Notes under the pieces: generated by a model
Seen by the model: the letters and a program-made list of their open reading frames with translations, nothing else
Databases searched by the model: none
Told to the model about the DNA's origin: nothing
From: Boswellia sacra
Lineage: Eukaryota; Streptophyta; Magnoliopsida; Sapindales; Burseraceae
Reading direction: 5' to 3'
Length of the DNA: 64,000 nucleotides
Assembly: GCA_013180625.2 (NCBI GenBank)
Contig: SNVD02010124.1
Location: 310,001-374,000 of the forward strand
Translations under genes and position numbers: made by a program
In this document: positions 60,840 through 64,000 of the stretch, piece by piece
Layout of the letters: each line of letters opens with the position of its first letter
How positions within the stretch are numbered: position 1 is the stretch's first letter

Positions 60840-62684
60840 ATCGCACCCTTCTTCATCTTCATTGTTTCAGCCTTCATCCTTCACTGCTTTCGCCTAACCT
60901 GCTCCACGGTGACACAGCTGCCTGGGTTCTTGTCTTCCTAACTTGCACTACCTCCCCTAACCTGCTTTGCTTCACTTGATCTGCCCTGCTTCTCCAAACC
61001 TGCCCTATTTCGCCAGATCTGCATTGCTTCACCTGCACGGTGACAGTGTCGCCTAACCTACACAACTGCCGTTTGTTTGCGTCCTTTGCTACACAGCTTC
61101 AACCAGCAATCATTCAACTAGCAATCAGTTGCCTTGCAAGTCATGAGGGAGCTCTCAAGGGTAAGTTTATTATTTTATTCCAATATTCACTATTTACTTT
61201 AATATTTAAATAGTTTATACATAAAATAGTTTTAATTAACTTATTGCATATGCAATGATAGTCGAGGTACTTCTTAAAATCCAATATGATTAAAAATTAA
61301 ATGAAAAATAAAGTCCCCTAAAAAAATAAAGTCCCCAACTAATTGCCACATATTGCACACAAAGAGGATTAAGTTGTCACTAAATGAAACAAATTAGAAG
61401 AGCCAACAAAAGGACATGGGAAGAATCTCAGACGTTCAGATTATAATAAAAAAGGCAAGCAATAATTAATTCTTAGTTTTTGAATAATATAATGTCCGTA
61501 GATGGACAAAAGAAAAAGAAAAAGGAAAAAAAAACCATAGGTGGGATAGAGCTTATAACTAATAACATTTATCAGTGGCAGTGCGTTGATCTAATAATAT
61601 TAAGAACATAATAATTTTATTTTTAAGTTTTGTCTTAATAATAATTACATTTAGGAATGATTGGCTTTGCAATGATTATTCATATATATAGGATTCAATA
61701 GATAAACAAATATAAGTAATATGATATGTTTGCCTCATCAAAGACTGTCATGTTAAAGAAAATTTTTGAATAGGTAAGACGTGAAGTAGCTCCAATATTG
61801 TCTTATTTATCATTACTGAACCGTTCTTGAAACATAAAACAAAACAAGGGTGGAGATGAAATTCACATAATATAAATAACAAAAACATGTCATTGTGATT
61901 CCTACACTTTTAGTTATAATATTACTAAATTAAATTAAATTTTTGAAAAAGAATGAATAATCTAGTTAGGAGTTAGAAGCTATAGAAAACAATGTCCTAG
62001 AATAGTAATAAATAATTTTATCTTACTCTCATATAGTTTATAGTTTACATAGTTGAATACTAAAGATCCATAAATTGACAAGTATTGGGATATTAAATAT
62101 AAAAAACCACAATTAATAATATTATCTTGGGAGAGGGTTATAATATCTAAATTTCAAAGTTAATCAAACTTAAAAATATTTTCTCCAATTTAAGTTTTTT
62201 TCGGTAATTATATCTAAACATCCGGCCTCCTTTTAGACCACAAAATTATAACAATCAAAATAGTTTTAATCAACAAAGTTTTTTCCCTTTTGGTCATTGA
62301 TAGTGTTATTATGTTAATAACCAATAAATTGTTGGTTATTGACAACAATTTATTTTAATCAATTTATTTTAATAAATTGTTGATTAAAACTATTGACTGA
62401 AAACTAATGTATTAGTGTGATAATGTTGGAACTATAGGTAGCCATAAATTGTTGTCAACTGAAAACTAATATATTTGTGTTTATGTTTCAGTCCTTACCT
62501 TAATAAAACTTTTTCAAAAATCTTTTCTTGATCAAGTTTTTTTTTTTGTATCGGTATTATTTTCACTAGTATATTTCATTTGGATGATGCTTGTATCGAC
62601 CTTTCTCAAATCTATGTTTTAGCTAAGCTAATATCATGACTAAATGTGGTTTATTTTTGCATTTTTGTAGGTTATGTACAAATA
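60840..62684 (+). other. hAT leader and intron-like DNA
   Basis: 60850-61080 has imperfect repeats of CCTAACCTGC, GCTTCACTTGATCTGCCC and CACGGTGACA phrases, resembling a 5' UTR. From 61160 the DNA is AT-rich and intron-like, ending at a TTTTTGTAG acceptor just before the transposase exon. No other gene seen. Confidence 0.45.
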
Positions 62685-64000
62685 ATGTCTACATCCAGTG
62701 GAACTAATCAACCTACTTTTCATGATGATATGCCAACGGAAGAAAATGAAATGGAGCAACATATTGAGGACAACATGGTTGATGTTTTGGTTGAGGATGG
62801 TTCTACAACAAATTCACAAACAGGACGTGGGAAAATGCGACCGCCAGTTAATCGTAGCAATCGTGGGTGTGGACCATGAGGTCGTGTCACAAAGAGAAAG
62901 GAAGATCGTCAACCAATGAAACGGTCTTGGGTCTAGGAACATTTTGCAAAAGAAATTATTGAGGGCAGGCATAAAGCTATTTGTAACCATTGCAAAACTG
63001 CATTGGTTGGTCACCATACAGATGGAACCAAACACTTGGCAAGCCATTGAGAAAGTTGTAAGAGTCAAAAACAAGCAACAATTAAGCAACAATTCTTGAG
63101 TTTTCAAAAGAAGCAAAATGGAAGTAATTCATCAAAAATAGTCGTTGAAATGTTTGATAAAGAAGTTTGTAAGGAAAAGGTGGCCAAAATGATTGTAATG
63201 CATGAACTCCCTCTTTCTTTTGTTGAGTATAAGGGTTTTAGGGAGTTAATGTATTATGCTCAACCTTTGTTTGTTCCTATGAGTAGAAACACTTTAAGGA
63301 ATGTGATCTTTAAGATATATGACATTGAGAAGGAAAAGACCATGAAGACGATGGATGCTTGTAAGAGTAGAATAGGAATAACAACTGATATGTGGACTGC
63401 AAGTAATACCAAAAAAAAGGATACATGGTTGTAACAATACATTTCATTGATGAGCATTGTAGGTTACAAATTCGCATCCTAAGGTAAATATATCATATAT
63501 GAGACATGCTAATATTATACATTTAAAAGAAAAAGACTTAATTTCTTAATTACTAACTAGTGTTTGACTTTTATCATTGAATTTTTTTCAGATTCATATA
63601 TGTTCCATCTCCACACACTGCTGAAGCACTTGCTAATGAGCTAGCTTGTTGTTTGATGGATTGGAATGTTGATCGTAAGTTGTCATATGTTACTCTTGAC
63701 CATTGCTCTACTAATGAAGCATTGATTCCTATATTGAAAGAAAAATTGGGAGTTCATAACATGATTTTAAAAGGAAAATTATTTCACATGAGGTGCACAT
63801 CACACATTTTGAATTTAATAGTAAGAGATGGGTTAGATGTGCTTGGAGATGGGATTGATAAAATTAGAAATAATGTCGCCTTTTGGTCTGCCACACCTAA
63901 AAGAATTGAGAGATTTGAGAGTGAAGCACGACAAATGAAAGTTTCTTGTACAAGAAAATTGACATTAGATTGTTGCATTAGATGGAATTTAACTTATTTG
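62685..64000 (+). pseudogene. hAT (RICESLEEPER/Ac-type) transposase, partial and broken
   Basis: The frame starts at ATG 62685 (MSTSSGTNQPTFHDDMPTEE). In-frame TGA (62877), TAG and further stops follow. A BED zinc finger is still readable: AICNHCKTALVGHHTDGTKH with a following H, preceded by a SWV-stop-EHF segment where a Trp is expected. Then come FDKEVCKEKVAKMIVMHELP and CKSRIGITTDMWTASNTKKK. A one-base slip in an A-run at about 63415 shifts the frame before the MVVTIHFID-type segment. A GT-AG intron (about 63483-63591) leads to an exon open to the window edge with YVPSPHTAEALANELA, YVTLDHCSTNEA and LFHMRCTSHILNLIVRDGLD, which holds the conserved RCxAHxxNL-like block. The C-terminal dimerisation domain is outside the window. 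Confidence 0.88.

Larger units (their letters stand above)
60440..64000 (+). mobile_element. Ac-like hAT transposon, left part, continues beyond the window
   Basis: The element begins within a few tens of bases after the gag fragment with a GC-rich palindromic end region (GGGGGCCGGGTACCCAGATC, then CCCGGCCCGGCCCTGGCCCGG at 60455-60605), a style known from plant hAT ends. It carries a leader of 2 kb and a BED-finger hAT transposase (62685 onward). The exact end and the 8-bp target duplication cannot be fixed because the right end is outside the window. Confidence 0.7.

Overview
The window is repeat-rich nuclear DNA from a dicot-type plant genome. The evidence is plant-only repeat classes (CACTA/En-Spm, hAT, PIF/Harbinger and Mutator-type MITEs, Ty1/copia, Ty3/gypsy, an endogenous caulimovirid), GT-AG introns, very AT-rich spacers, and host-gene pieces of plant type. 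The species cannot be named from the sequence alone. Only one host gene looks intact: a two-exon thaumatin-like (PR-5) gene on the minus strand at 12718-13776.

Layout. 1-3068 is the right-hand part of a CACTA element (CACTA-A) carrying three exons of a chloroplast-type polynucleotide phosphorylase gene; its right terminus sits inside the reverse transcriptase of an endogenous pararetrovirus (3069 to about 5766). That viral copy is cut on its other side by a Harbinger-type MITE (5767-6480). From 8.6 to 20 kb lie small non-autonomous DNA transposons, most with readable target-site duplications, around the thaumatin-like gene and a partial second copy of its upstream region. 20494-32266 is a complete-length but decayed Ty1/copia element on the minus strand (TSD AGTAC). 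CACTA-B (24300-30454, TSD TGA) sits inside its protease region and carries broken pieces of three unrelated host genes: a RECQ4A/BLM-type helicase, a filament-like plant protein (FPP) and the MCM4 replicative helicase. 36468-48307 is an 11.8 kb CACTA element (CACTA-C, TSD ACT) with decayed TNP2-type and Transposase_24-type genes and a 149-bp minisatellite. 48.7-50.5 kb looks like an LTR remnant with a 65-bp tandem repeat. 50.5-59.6 kb holds two diverged copies of one repeat, the second split by CACTA-D (55516-58785, TSD CTT). The window ends with a Ty3/gypsy gag fragment broken by an Ac-like hAT transposon that runs off the right edge.

Taken together this is nested, mostly dead transposon DNA. 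The most notable theme is host-gene capture by CACTA elements: at least four recognised genes (PNPase, RECQ4A, FPP, MCM4) and one unrecognised terminal exon, with introns retained, which implies DNA-level capture. No new enzyme system or defence system was seen.
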